A DNA stretch of 64,000 bases from Rachicladosporium sp. CCFEE 5018 (Eukaryota > Ascomycota > Dothideomycetes > Cladosporiales > Cladosporiaceae): contig KZ111151.1 of assembly GCA_002077045.2 (NCBI GenBank), positions 467,718 through 531,717 of the forward strand. The letters run 5' to 3'. Positions 31,182 through 42,057 of the stretch are shown here, piece by piece. Made by a program: the position numbers and the translations under genes. Position 1 is the first letter of the stretch. Every line of letters starts with the position of its first letter. The notes under the pieces are model-generated. The model saw only the letters and a program-made list of their open reading frames with translations. It did not search any database and was not told where the DNA came from.

Positions 31182-31886
31182 GCTGACGATTGGGCTGGAA
31201 AGAGTGCAATCGAGTTCGGATTGATCTTGTGCAGTAAAGAGCAGATATCTGTACTGTCGGGTCTCGATCGGTGCTTGTTACACGTTTGAGCTGTTGTAGA
31301 GGAAATCCTTAATGCAACCGATGTTCCAGCTCGATCAGCAAGACAAGTGAACGTTTGGTACTACAAAGATAGTGGACAGCGGCATGTATGCTTTGGGCAG
31401 CGAAGTTTGCCGGGGTCTGTAGCGTAAGATCGGATCTCGCAACATGAATCGTGCATATTTACCGCAATGGTACCTCCTCGCCACTCTGCTAGACCACTCG
31501 TGCGAGCGCAAACCATGGCGGAGCTGCAACCGTATTCGCGGGTCATTATGGACCAGTCGACGATCTCAATGCCAGCGCTGATCGCTGGCAGACATGTCAT
31601 AAGTCATGGGCAAAGTCTGGAACTCCTCGAATGGGGAAGGTTTAAATAAGGTTCAGCCTCCGGGAATAAATATGCGGGGTTAGAGATACTCTATTTGGCG
31701 CTGAGATAGTGAGAAGACGCGGCGGCGGCGGCGTCAACGTTGGAAGACCACGTGGACCTGGGCAAGGGCGCGTGGAAGATGTGGAATTGCGTGCACTCAC
31801 GAAGGATGATCACAAAATCACGCGAGCGCGGAGGTGTAGCTGGAGCCGAGAGGAGAAATTGGTGATGTACAATCGTACGAAGCTGT
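31182..31886. promoter_or_regulatory. Upstream region of the BVMO gene
   Basis: 705 bp between the BVMO start and the 3' end of the AsaB-like gene. AT-rich patches at about 31640-31675 (TTTAAATAAGG; AATAAATATGC) could be core promoter or terminator elements. No gene is seen. Confidence 0.3.
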
Positions 31887-32965
31887 CTACTCCACATCTT
31901 CGCCCTCCCAGAATACAAAGCATCTCACCTCAACGCTGGTCCTAGCCTCCCCCTGATCCGGCTGATGCTCCAACGGGAATGAAGAGTGCACCGCACACCT
32001 CGCCCTTCCGTCCTTCTTCGAATCAAAGATCTTGAACAGCCACGCTTCATCCGGCGTCTGGTCCGCGGCGTAATACCATTGCTGGTTTGGATTATGTGCC
32101 ATATTTGTCACCTCGTAGCGCGGTGCTTGGTCACCGTTCAGGGAGTACTCCCACTTGCCCTTGTGAGCGAAGTTCTTGGAGACATTGCCATACTCGCCTG
32201 CGCCTGGCGGTGGTAGGTTGGCAACAACTGTGCGCATGTCGTTTTCATCGACTGTGCGGAAGTCGCAGAAAGCGAGAGGATCACGCTTTACGACCTTGCC
32301 GAAGGGCTGCCATGCGTTGATGATACCCCATCGGGACTTAGTGCGCTTGTTGGCTTCCTCTTCGTCCATGTTGAGGTACAGAATTTGCTCTGCTCCGCGG
32401 TAGCTCTGGTCAACGTGTACGAATCTCTGTGGCATCGAGCCATCAGTCTATGCTCGTGTAGTGTACATCACGGAAGCTTGATACTTACAGCTGGATTGTT
32501 CTTCGTGACAAAGTCTGTGTCCTTCTTCTCGAGAGCGTCTTCCTTGGAATCGGCGGTAGTATGCCGGCGGCACATGTGCGAGATCACATGAACGTGTGTC
32601 GCGCCAGTTCTGCATACGGGTCAGAAACATACTCAACGACCCAATATCATCAGATCAGCATACTTCTCCTTGATGATCTTCTCGATCTCTGGGTAGTACA
32701 CCTCTTTGATGCGCTCTTCGTCAATGAAGTCTTTCTCCTCCGACGTATGGTTGATCAATTCGAAGCCGGACTTGTCGAGTGTGAGTTCGTCACGGATAGG
32801 CCGCATGTCCTTGATCTCGACATTGTGAGGAACATGCTTTCGTCGCTTCTCAAAGGCTGTGCCAGGATATGTTTGGACGATGCCACCATCCTTCACCTCG
32901 AGGTAGTAGTAGAGGGTACTCTTCTCCTTCGGTAGCTCGGTCTGGGTCATGGTAGTGGTCGCCAT
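31887..32965 (-). CDS. AsaB / GA4-desaturase / CmcJ-like oxygenase
   Basis: Three exons in transcript order (32965-32664, 32609-32489, 32426-31887), with introns of 54 and 62 nt, give 320 residues. Without the first intron the frame would stop after about 110 residues; splicing restores KEKTGATHVHVISHM. The family core RFVHVDQSYRGAEQ holds an H-x-D pair, followed by GIINAWQPFGKVVKRDPLAFCD, and a distal His in CAVHSSFPLE. Together these look like an iron/2-oxoglutarate triad, though I infer this. Relatives include the aspergillic-acid hydroxylase AsaB and the gibberellin GA4 desaturase. It neighbours a BVMO and shares a divergent promoter with a transporter. Confidence 0.85.
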
Positions 32966-33879
32966 TGTCGTTGAGTTCCAGGATTATGTGAGTGTGAGTC
33001 GTGTGAGAGATACTGTCACTACGTTTATCAATGCTGCGGATGTTCTGAAGAGATGCCAATATATCCGCAGCAAAGCCGCCCACCCAGCTCACTCGTCATC
33101 GCCACGAATTTTGCCTTCTTCGCCATGTTGCAGTACATGGCAGCTGTAACCGTCGATCATGTACCGCGTGGGAGCCATGATCTGCACGCGGTCATACGAA
33201 GCTTTCTAGAGTGTGGGGTAAGTGAAGTCTACTGCTGAGCTCTCCTCGATCTGATTATTCCCGGAGAACCACGAGACCTGTCAAGCCTGGGACAGTGTGC
33301 CGCTTGGCAACTTATCTGCAAACGCATCTCTAGAAGAGTGCGTAGGACAACAGTCGAGTGAACAGTCGGGGGATATTCCCTCGTGAGCGACGTGGTAGTC
33401 CCAAACAGGTCTGCAGTATACTTTTACGCGCAGTGGTGACTTTACGCGTACGATGCAGAGCGTTGGAGCGGCGCTGCATTCCGCACTTGTTCTCTGCGGG
33501 TCGCTTGCAATTACCACGACATGGCGTAGAGGAGCAGATGTGGCGTCCACGTGATATCAAGGCGCTGGCCAGATCCGTCAACACAGTTTGATAGCTGCAG
33601 CCTTGGTCGGCTATCGGTTTCCAGACGCCCGGAGATGCTGCAAGCCCAGGCGATGCTTGTCAAAGCCCTGGCATCTGGACCGTTGTGTCGGAACACAGCG
33701 AGATTTAGCCTTCGCTAGACTGTGGATGCCCCACGGGGTACGAGTCCGAGTGTTACGATATATCCACAATGTCCCCAGCGTGCATGAACTGCGACAAGGT
33801 AGTGTAGAATCTCTTTCGTTGATTGCCAGCGTCGTCGTCTACCGTTGTCACAGTCAGCAGGACGCGAGCTCCCACTAAG
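32966..33879. promoter_or_regulatory. Divergent promoter of the AsaB-like and TRI12-like genes
   Basis: 914 bp with no supported gene. A direct repeat CTTTTACGCG (33421-33430) and CTTTACGCG (33440-33448) could be a paired factor site; this is only a suggestion. Confidence 0.3.
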
Positions 33880-36187
33880 ATGGCGACCAACGAGATGAAG
33901 CAGTCGTACAATAACCACCATGAGTTCGAGCGAGATTCCGACCAGCTCTCGCAGCCCAGCGACACCCGCCAGCGAGATCCTGAGAAGCGAGTCGCAGAAG
34001 GCGCTGTGTATCGCGGGTCTGGCGAAGATGACAAAGTCACAATGAAGACATGGGCAGTTGTCGTTGTGCTCGCTGCGTCGTATGGGCTGTCCTTCTGGCC
34101 GATCCCGTTCTTCAGTACTATACAGGGCACAATGGCCGTCGAATTCGGGTCGAATGCCGCACAGGGTACTTGGTGCGCTGAGTTCAACTCCGAGACTCTT
34201 TATCAGTAGCTGACTGTCGTTCAGGCTCACTGCAGTCTACAGCATGGGCGGTACCATCGCTTTCTTGACCTGCGGCGCCAACAGCGATCTGTCCGGTCGG
34301 AGAACGTTCATTCTCTTGGGGAACGTGAGTAGACATCAGCTCCTATAAATGCAATTGTATAGTCTGACAGGCTCGGACAGATTTGTGTCGTCGTTGGATC
34401 GATCATCGGAGCCACCTCGCACAAGATTGGACAGTCCATCGTCGCACATGTGTTGCTCGGCTTTGGAGGTGGGAATTGCCAGCTCGCCGCATTCGCACTC
34501 CCGGAGCTGCTGCCAAATAAGTGGCGACACTTCGCGGTCGTCATTGCTGATGGTGGGATTTACTTCGATGTCATTGTCGGACCGGTCGTCGCGCGTATCG
34601 CCAGCGCCAACAACGCCGTAAGTGACGAAGCTCTTACCAGACCCAGTGATGATTACTGACTCGACGTAGTGGCGCTGGGGCTACTGGGGTCTGGTCATCG
34701 CACAAGGCATGTCCCTGGCAATCCTCGCGGCGTTCTACTTCCCTCCCAAGCACCCGCGAGGTGTCCCATGGGACGAGGCACTGCGACACCTGGACTACTT
34801 CGGGATCGTGACGTCCACTGCAGCGGTAGCACTGATCTTGTCAGGCATCGTATATGTTCAGTTGCTTCCGTCGAACTCGCCAATCGTCATCGGCTTGCTG
34901 GTTTCGGGCTTCGCATGCCTCGTAGCCTTCGGAGTCTGGGAGACTTTCGCGAAGCTGAAGAATCCTCTTGCGCCGACGCGACTGTTCACTGCGAATAAGG
35001 GACGTGCTTTGACGGCTCCGGTAAGTCGGCGTGTAAAGTGATTATCCCGAAATCGAATTTTGGCTGACGATTTTCCAGTTCATCGTCGGATTCGTTGTGT
35101 AAGTCCATGTGCACCCCATAACTGCTAGAACTATGCTGATTACGCTGAAGTACAATGTACTACTACGGTAAGCGTTCAATCATGTAGAGAAATGCAGTAT
35201 TGAGATTGACTAACTTTTTCTAGGAACGAACTTCACCTGTAAGTGCACGCACCACCCGCGCCAAAGAGCGGCGACAGCGAGGTCGCCTTCCAGCGAGATG
35301 ACGATCTCCGACTTGGAGCAGGCTGCCCGTATCATATTGCAGAGCGGTCTTTATGTGACTTCTTAGGGGCTGGCGGCTGACATATGCAATTAGGGCCCAC
35401 CATGGTTGGCGTGTACTTCACCACTGAAGCGACCCCGCTCCACATCGTCTACCTTCTCTCAACAGTCCAGGGCTTCGGCATCTTCACCGGCGCAATGCTG
35501 CTCTCCTTCCTCGGAAAGCATATTGGTCACTGGAAATGGCAGCTCGGCGTTCCAGTAACGATCATGACCATCTTCGGTGGTCTTCTGGCGATTATAACAC
35601 CAGAGAAGAAGAGCGAAGCCATTGCATTCGCCTTCCTCAGTGCAACTGGCTACGGCTACGCGCAGTACCTCAGTATCGCATACATCCAATTTGGCGCTGA
35701 CCAGAGCGAACTCGGAATCGCTGGCGGACTCGCGGGCGTGGCTCGATATGCTGGAGGTGCCGTGGCCGTAGCGATCTTTTCGACAATCTTATCCACCACG
35801 CAGAGCAAGTATGCTATTACGCATGTTGTAGCTGCCGCGGAGGCTGCTGGTGCATCACCCGAGACTGCGCAAGCCGTCTTTGCCGCTTTGCCGCTCGGAG
35901 CTGCGGCGCTTGAAAAAGTGCCGGGATTGACGACCGCGATTGCAACAGCTGCCGGTGGCGCGTTGGTGCAGAGTTATGTCGAGGCTGTGAAGTGAGTGAA
36001 GTCCAACATGAGAGGTCCTGACATTAGCTGACTCGATTTTAGGACCATCGCACTGGCGTCCCTGGCCTTCGGAGGTGTTGCTATGATCGCTTGCTTGTTT
36101 TTGGAGGACATTGGCCCGAAGATGACGCCTAAGATCGAGGTGTTCTTGGAGAACGATGTGCAGGCTGAGAAGAACAAGTTCCATTAG
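33880..36187 (+). CDS. TRI12-type MFS efflux transporter, nine exons
   Basis: Exons 33880-34172, 34225-34324, 34381-34617, 34670-35020, 35079-35098, 35151-35167, 35224-35238, 35394-35991 and 36043-36187 join to 591 residues. Exons 5-7 are microexons (20, 17 and 15 nt) that together encode FIVGFVV-TMYYYG-TNFT, a membrane helix leading into WPTMVGVYF. GANSDLSGRRTFILLGN is the MFS loop motif, and the total length and about 14 helices match the trichothecene/siderophore efflux (TRI12) family. Intron lengths are 51-58 nt except one of 155. A divergent promoter shared with the AsaB-like oxygenase suggests it exports the product or takes up the substrate of that pathway. Confidence 0.88.
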
Positions 36188-36531
36188 CGGAGCGCACTGA
36201 AGCAGTGGACGGCGATATGAGTTCTTTGTTGAAGCTAGATCATATAAGCTACACCTAGCAGATGTCTTGCTATCGCGAGGTCGTCAGCAGAAACTTGTCC
36301 ATGAAATGGACGTTCGTGACTGTGACATGACGCTCCAAGTCTTTGTCCGCGATATCAACGATCAGGGCCCAAATGTCGAAGCTCACACAACCTCGCAAGT
36401 CCCGTTGCGGCTGCGTCCCGCACGCCGTACCAGTGCCATAGCATATCCGCGCCAATGAGATAGACGATTCGTCGGTCTTGACAAGGCTTCCTACTTCGAC
36501 CCAACATAATTTGGGAACAGTCTGCATTGCC
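36188..36531. other. Intergenic between convergent genes
   Basis: 344 bp between the transporter (+) and DPM1 (-) 3' ends. Nothing seen. Confidence 0.4.
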
Positions 36532-37307
36532 TCACACCTTCATCCAGAGATTGAGCACGCCTTTCGCATACTCCACGATCTCATCGCCACCCAGCTTGCT
36601 CTCTCCATACACCCGATCCACGAAGCTGATCGGCACCTCCGCCACCTTGAAACCCATGCCCTTCGCCCGTACCATCATCTCCATTTGAAATGTGTACCCC
36701 TTGCTCTCAGTCCTGCTGATGACCTCCTTCAGTACCGCAGTCTTGTATAATCTGAAGCTCCCCGTGAGATCACTGACGCCCGGCCGTAGCAACGTGTCCG
36801 CGAAAAGGTTTGCCCCTCTCGACACGAACTTCCGCTTCAGATCCCAGCCGTATACCCCTCCGTTGCCGGCGTACCTCGTTCCAGTCACAATATCGTAGTC
36901 CAACTCTGCCTGCTTTGCGATCATGATTGGCAAGAACTTGGGGTGGTGGCTGAAGTCGGCATCCATGATGATCGTGTAGTTACCAGTCACATGTTGCAGA
37001 CCATGAACATATGCTGTGCCCAGGCCGAGCTTGCCTGCCCTGGGGTATAGCCTTACATGTGAGGCGCCGAGGGCCTTTATGAGTTGCTTAGCGACGTCTT
37101 GAGTGCCGTCTGGTGAGCCATCGTCTACAATGATCACTTCCCAGTCGAGATTCCTAGCACACTTTGTCAGTGAGCGCGCTGAGGAATGGGCGAGCAATGC
37201 CCATACTGTGCCTTGAACGTCTGCTCCAGTAACCAGACGATTATGGGTAGGTTCTTGCGCTCGTTGTAGGTCGGGAGGAGGACGGAGTACTTGTTCCGTA
37301 CTGCCAT
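36532..37307 (-). CDS. dpm1: Dolichol-phosphate mannosyltransferase catalytic subunit
   Basis: Two exons (37307-37207, 37153-36532) with a 53-nt intron give 240 residues. GT2 motifs are clear: SVLLPTYNERKNLPI at the N-terminus, VIIVDDGSPDGT (about 41-52), IIMDADFSHHPKF with the metal-binding DAD, and GTRYAGNGGVYGW. It transfers mannose from GDP-Man to dolichol phosphate at the ER, supplying N-glycans, O-mannosylation and GPI anchors. There is no C-terminal membrane helix: the protein ends at VLNLWMKV. It is therefore the human/fission-yeast type that depends on Dpm2/Dpm3 for ER anchoring, not the S. cerevisiae type. It shares a 280-bp divergent promoter with the SR140 gene. Confidence 0.95.
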
Positions 37308-37587
37308 GTTGACTGTCGTGAATGAGGACGCAATGATCAGATCCACACAAGGCTTCCGGTCGCTCGATGCTATCGCTCCATCGTGTGTAAGACCAATCGT
37401 CGAGTGTCGCGACAAGTGGTCAAGTCGCTGTCGGGGAAGCGGGGATCACACCCGGATCGACTTCACTTCCATCCTTTAGCATGTGATCGCGACTTCCGCT
37501 GCTCTAGTGAGACGACATTTGTAATGGCACTATTGCTTGGACCCTAACATACGTACGTCGCATCTGGTTGAATGATCTTGCGCAGTC

Positions 37588-40101
37588 ATGGACCCAGAAG
37601 AGGACTTAAAAGAGTTCCCGGACGTGACTTCGAAACTCGCTGCACCGAAGAAGATCTCCGCCTTCGAACGCGAGAAACAAGCAGCTGAGGCGAAACGCTT
37701 ACGGGCCGAAGAAGAGAACGCAGCTGCATTACGCGAATTTGAGGAGTCCTTCGGCCACGATGACGAAAATGGAAGTCGAAGCAATGCTCCTGCACCCCGT
37801 GCTCCCCCGACAGGACCTCGTGGCGGCGGCATGGGTGGTGGCATGGCAGCTGGACGACTCACTGGCGGCTCGATGCGAGGATCTGTTTGGCATGACATGG
37901 ACTCGCTTGGTGATTTCGGCGGTCCACCTCCGCCTCCCAGTCTGAAGCGGAAGCGAGCCCTCGAAGAGGCTCGAGAGTTGGAAGAAGCTCGCCGCGATCA
38001 CGGTGTCTTTGGTGCTGCTCTTGCTGACTACGATGATGCCGAGCACTCTCGGTCAAACGATGTCGTTCCTGAGTATTAAGAAGATACGGCACCCAAGCCA
38101 ACAATGCAACTTGGTATGATCCCACCAGGCACCACCGTAGAAGAGCTCAAAGCTATGCTCTCTCCGTACGTGAACGTGCACTCAATACGTTGGACTCCGT
38201 CAGCGGCAGGTGGATTTCCTGGTAGGAAGTCACTAACCGCTATCGCGACTCTTGATTCGTCCACATCTGCAGGACAGATCGATACAGCCGTGAGCGCACT
38301 GCGAGACAAGTACATAGGATGTGGCTTCTATTTGTCAGTGTCGCGGCATCTATCATCTGCTGCACAATTCCCTGGAATAGGCGGCGCGGGCGGCGCAAGG
38401 ACAATCGAGCCCTTTGGTGCAATCTCAAGCCGCGAGCGGAACTTCAAGTCGACGATGAAGAATGCTCCGCCTCCTCGGGAGCATCGCGGTGGCTTCGCTC
38501 CGCCTGAGTACTATGACAGACAAGTACCCGTAGCGAAAGCTGCAGGAGCTCGGGTGGAGGTGCATCCACCACTTGATATTGCCACTGTCCGAGCTGTGCA
38601 TACCATCTCGGACCGCATACTATCGGAGCCAGATCCAGATCGAGCAGTAGAGCTGGAAGCATTGCTCATGTCCATGCCTGAGGTACAGAAGGATGAGCAC
38701 TTCTCCTTCCTGTACGACAGCAAATCTACCGCGGGCATCTACTATCGTTACTGCCTATGGGGACCCGAGGAAGCCGATGAGCACCGAGGCGGACGCAAGG
38801 ATCCAGTCCGCATCTTCGGCGATCTCGACATGGAATGGCTACCACCTCACAAGGAAGTGCCGTTTCCTGATTTGACGAGCCTCGCGCAGGTCACGGAGCA
38901 CATCGACTACGATTCCAGTGATGAAGAGAGCGACGATGATGGAGACGATAGACGCACCAATGGCGGCATAGATGGTGACGCAGGTCCGCAAAAGCCAGAC
39001 AAGACTCGGCTCACGCCACTGCAGCGAGCTCGTTTCACTCACATCTTGGCTCGCCTGCCGACATCTATCGCGCGCTTACGTCAAGGCGATATCGCTCGCA
39101 TCTCAAACTATGTCATTAATCACGCTGGCAGTGGCGCGGATGAGCTAGTTGATTTGCTACTACTGAACATTGAGAACCCGTTCTCGACTCTTCGCGCGGC
39201 CAAAGATCCCGGAGCCGACTCATCACCAACTTCGGACAACGAAGAAGAGGACGACTACGAACCAGGCGACGCCCTCCCAGTCTTATCCTCCACCTCCACT
39301 CCACCTTCCGGATCCGACCAGCGATCCCGCCCTACAGACACCGACGATCCCTCGAACCCCAAACTTATCGCCCTCTACTCCATATCTGACATCCTCTCCG
39401 CGTCTTCCACAGCAGGCGCCCGCAACGCCTGGAAATTCCGCTCCCTCTTCGAAGCCGGCTTCAAAGCCTGCAAAACGTTTGAGCGCCTCGGTCGCTTAGA
39501 CAAGGAGCTTGGCTGGGGCAAGATGAAGGCTGAGCAGTGGAAGCGGAAGGTGGGTGTGGTGTTGGGGTGTTGGGAGGGATGGAATGTGTTTTCTGGAGAT
39601 GTGCATGCGGATTTGAAGAAGGCTTTCTTTGAGCCGCCGTTGACGGAGGAGGAGAAGAGGAGGTTGGCAGCGGAGGAGGTGAAGAGGAAGACCGAGGGAG
39701 AGGGGAAGTGGATGAGTAAGTTTAAGAAATTGGGGGAGGGAAGTGCGTCGCCTGTTGTATTGCCGGCTGTGGAGGCGAGTACGGATGATGCTGATATGGA
39801 CGTTGATGGCGAGCCCATGGCCGATCTGGACGGTGAAGTCATGAACGACATGAACGAAGACGCTCATGACGATGTTGACGGGCACTCAATGGACGCTGTT
39901 GATGGTCAGCCGAAGGACGACGTCGATGGCGCGCCGATGGAGGAACCTATTGCTGCACCGACACCTACAGCGCCATCGAGAGGCGGCATGTCATTCACTG
40001 CGAGCACGCGAGGTGGCCGAGGTGGTGCAGCCGTTGCTGTCGCCAAGAAGCCCGGTCGTATGAAGGCCGAGGATATGTTCGGCGAGAGCGATTCGGACTG
40101 A
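37588..40101 (+). CDS. U2-snRNP-associated SR140/U2SURP homologue with in-frame TAA
   Basis: The frame opens at MDPEEDLKEFPD and is continuous except for one TAA at 38077-38079. That gives 163 residues, the stop, then an open frame to 40101 (ATG at 38104, 665 residues). The parts together reproduce U2SURP: a charged N-terminus, an RRM starting at about 38104 (QLGMIPPGTTVEELKAML), a SURP module (IYYRYCLWG region), a CID-like domain (LTPLQRARFTHIL...; FEAGFKACKTFERLGRLDKE) and an acidic tail. The TAA lies between the N-terminal region and the RRM. No good YAG acceptor lies nearby; a 78-nt in-frame intron with an AAG acceptor is the only splice alternative. The tail has DVDGEPM/DVDGHSM/DVDGAPM repeats. 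Confidence 0.8.
39790..39960 (+). repeat. Degenerate acidic repeat in the SR140 tail
   Basis: The C-terminal tail repeats a unit of about nine residues of the form D-x-D-G-x-x-M (MDVDGEPM, DLDGEVM, DVDGHSM, AVDGQPK, DVDGAPM). It encodes a strongly acidic, probably disordered segment and may vary in copy number between strains. Confidence 0.6.
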
Positions 40102-40503
40102 GCAGAGGAGGATACATGGCGATATACAAGCTGGAATACAATGCTATCAATACACACTGCTGCCCGAAGTACTAGTTTTGGCTGTCTTTCCTCCTCATGT
40201 CTCTGACATTTGCAGAGCGTGACGGCTGCTTATGCGAAAACCGTCAGCGATAAGGCACTGGACTTCCATCTGCGATCACCGTGGAGAGCCACACGCGATG
40301 GTAGCTCTGTCCTGAACAATGGGGCTCTCTCGTTGACGTTCCTCGCGGTCGGACGATAGATACCGCGCGGTCGATAGTAGCACAAGACCGCCAATTTGTT
40401 GAGAGATGACCGGAGAGACCGATTCGCTAAGATTGCCGGTCCCCTTCGAATCGCTCTGGTCGTGCACGCACCATGATCTCCGATTCTCTCACTCTCAGCT
40501 TCC
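40102..40503. other. Intergenic between convergent genes
   Basis: 402 bp between SR140 (+) and the RING protein (-). Nothing seen. Confidence 0.4.
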
Positions 40504-41469
40504 TCAGATCTTACACCGCGTCTGCGCCTCCACAACCTTGGTGACCAACGTCCCCGCAAACCTCTTCATCGCGATCGCCTCCTGCTCTCCACGTAGCGCC
40601 CGCTCCATCACAACGTTCAGAAGCTCATCGACACGCTGCTTCAAAGCCGCATGAAACCTGGTTGCTGATTGTCGTGTCCCTTCCAGCTCTTGAACAGCTC
40701 CTATGATGGTCTCGAACAGCAGACAGAGCATAGAATGGTGGTGCATCGGCTGTTGTCTCGGCTCCAAGAAATCGGGTGAACGAAGCTCGAGAAGCTGGTA
40801 CCGTTTGTCGTCGGCCTGGAGAGCTGCCTGCATGGTCATGATGCTTTGCCGCGAATTTATCCGGAGGTATGTGTGAGTGTTGCTACGCAGGTTGAGGCAG
40901 GCTTCGTTTCTGGGGAAGTTGAAGGTACTCCAGATGATGTTGCCGGGTAGGTGTGTGTACATCTTTGCGCGCCATCTGTTCAGCGCCGTGGAGCAGTCTT
41001 TCAGGCTTTGCTGTTGGGTGTAGTACTCGATGAGAAGTGGCGATATAATCGGTGCTTTGTGCAACTTCTCAATCGTGGCTCCGAGCTGACGAGACTGCTT
41101 GTGGAGACTGATCATGGCGCGGAGAACGTCTTCGTCGAAGATGAGGCGGTCCTCGATATTGTCGATTTCGTATGATAGGTATTTGTTTACACTCCACTGA
41201 AGTTTTTCGATGCCTGGAGGGATGTCCGAGAAGACGTCTTGCCTGCAGTACGGGCACTGCCCATATTGCTCGAGCCAGGGGACAATGCATTCCTGGCAGA
41301 AGACGTGTGTACCATGGAGGAGCACTGGTCTGCAGTCGTCGGTCAGTGGCATCCAGCAGATGCCGCAGTCACCATTCTCCTCGCACGTTGGTGGCAGGCC
41401 TGCGATGGGAGTGACGGGCGGGTTGCTGAGAAAGTCCGAGCGACGAGGAAGTGGAGTGAACGTTGACAT
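40504..41469 (-). CDS. RING-finger protein, putative E3 ubiquitin ligase
   Basis: 321 residues, single exon. The zinc-binding RING lies near the N-terminus: C35-x2-C38, His52-x2-His55, C58-x2-C61 and C72-x2-C75 (CGICWMPLTDDCRPVLLHG, HVFCQECIVPWLEQYGQ, CPYCR). The remaining 240 residues are helical with no recognised domain. Many fungal proteins share this layout with orphan C-termini, and the substrates are unknown. A Pro/Ser-rich tail precedes the RING. The start is the ATG at 41469, the first in frame. A role as a RING-type E3 is inferred from the domain alone. Confidence 0.85.
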   Translation of the reverse strand: MSTFTPLPRRSDFLSNPPVTPIAGLPPTCEENGDCGICWMPLTDDCRPVLLHGTHVFCQECIVPWLEQYGQCPYCRQDVFSDIPPGIEKLQWSVNKYLSYEIDNIEDRLIFDEDVLRAMISLHKQSRQLGATIEKLHKAPIISPLLIEYYTQQQSLKDCSTALNRWRAKMYTHLPGNIIWSTFNFPRNEACLNLRSNTHTYLRINSRQSIMTMQAALQADDKRYQLLELRSPDFLEPRQQPMHHHSMLCLLFETIIGAVQELEGTRQSATRFHAALKQRVDELLNVVMERALRGEQEAIAMKRFAGTLVTKVVEAQTRCKI

Positions 41470-42057
41470 GTTGTCGGCTTGGAAGAACAGTGATCAGAGT
41501 GTGATGGCTCACACAGGTGTTGGTGTATTAAGTGGAGCGTTCGGGGCAATGACGATCGAATTAGTGAAGTATCAGAAGTGAAGTTATGCGGGAACCTGCA
41601 GAGACGGGACAGCACAGGTGCAGGAACAAGGGATAATATGTAGTGAGAGGGCAAGCAATCGCTCATTTACCTCGTCGTCCTCGCACAAGACGAAAAGTGT
41701 CTTCGCATTTGATAAGCTGCATCGGAGAGCAAAGTCTAGATACCGAAAATGAAGATGGTGCCGTACTGGAGGACACCTAAAACATCTTTCGGCCTTGATC
41801 ACGTGATCGAAAGCTCATGCCCACGTGAGGTCACTTCCGGGTCGGTATTTGCCAATCGGATCACAGGCAAGTTGCATTGTGCGAAAGCTGATTCGCTCGT
41901 CTCGTTGCCACAGCACCATGGAGAGCGATCAGTAGCCGCAGATCAGGTGGAGTGGTGCTCTCGGGCCATAGCGATTGCGACATTAGTTTCTCGGTGTTGT
42001 CGATCATGGCATACCGTAGTCCAGACGTTTCGAAAAGCCTTCATATACGACCAAAGT
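41470..42057. other. Intergenic, upstream of the RING gene
   Basis: 588 bp between the RING gene start and the nitrilase 3' end, both on the minus strand. Nothing recognisable. Confidence 0.4.

Noticed and set aside
38077..38110. Treating the SR140 region as two independent genes
   Set aside because: Both parts share one frame and together rebuild the known domain order of one protein. The second start lies only 24 nt after the stop.
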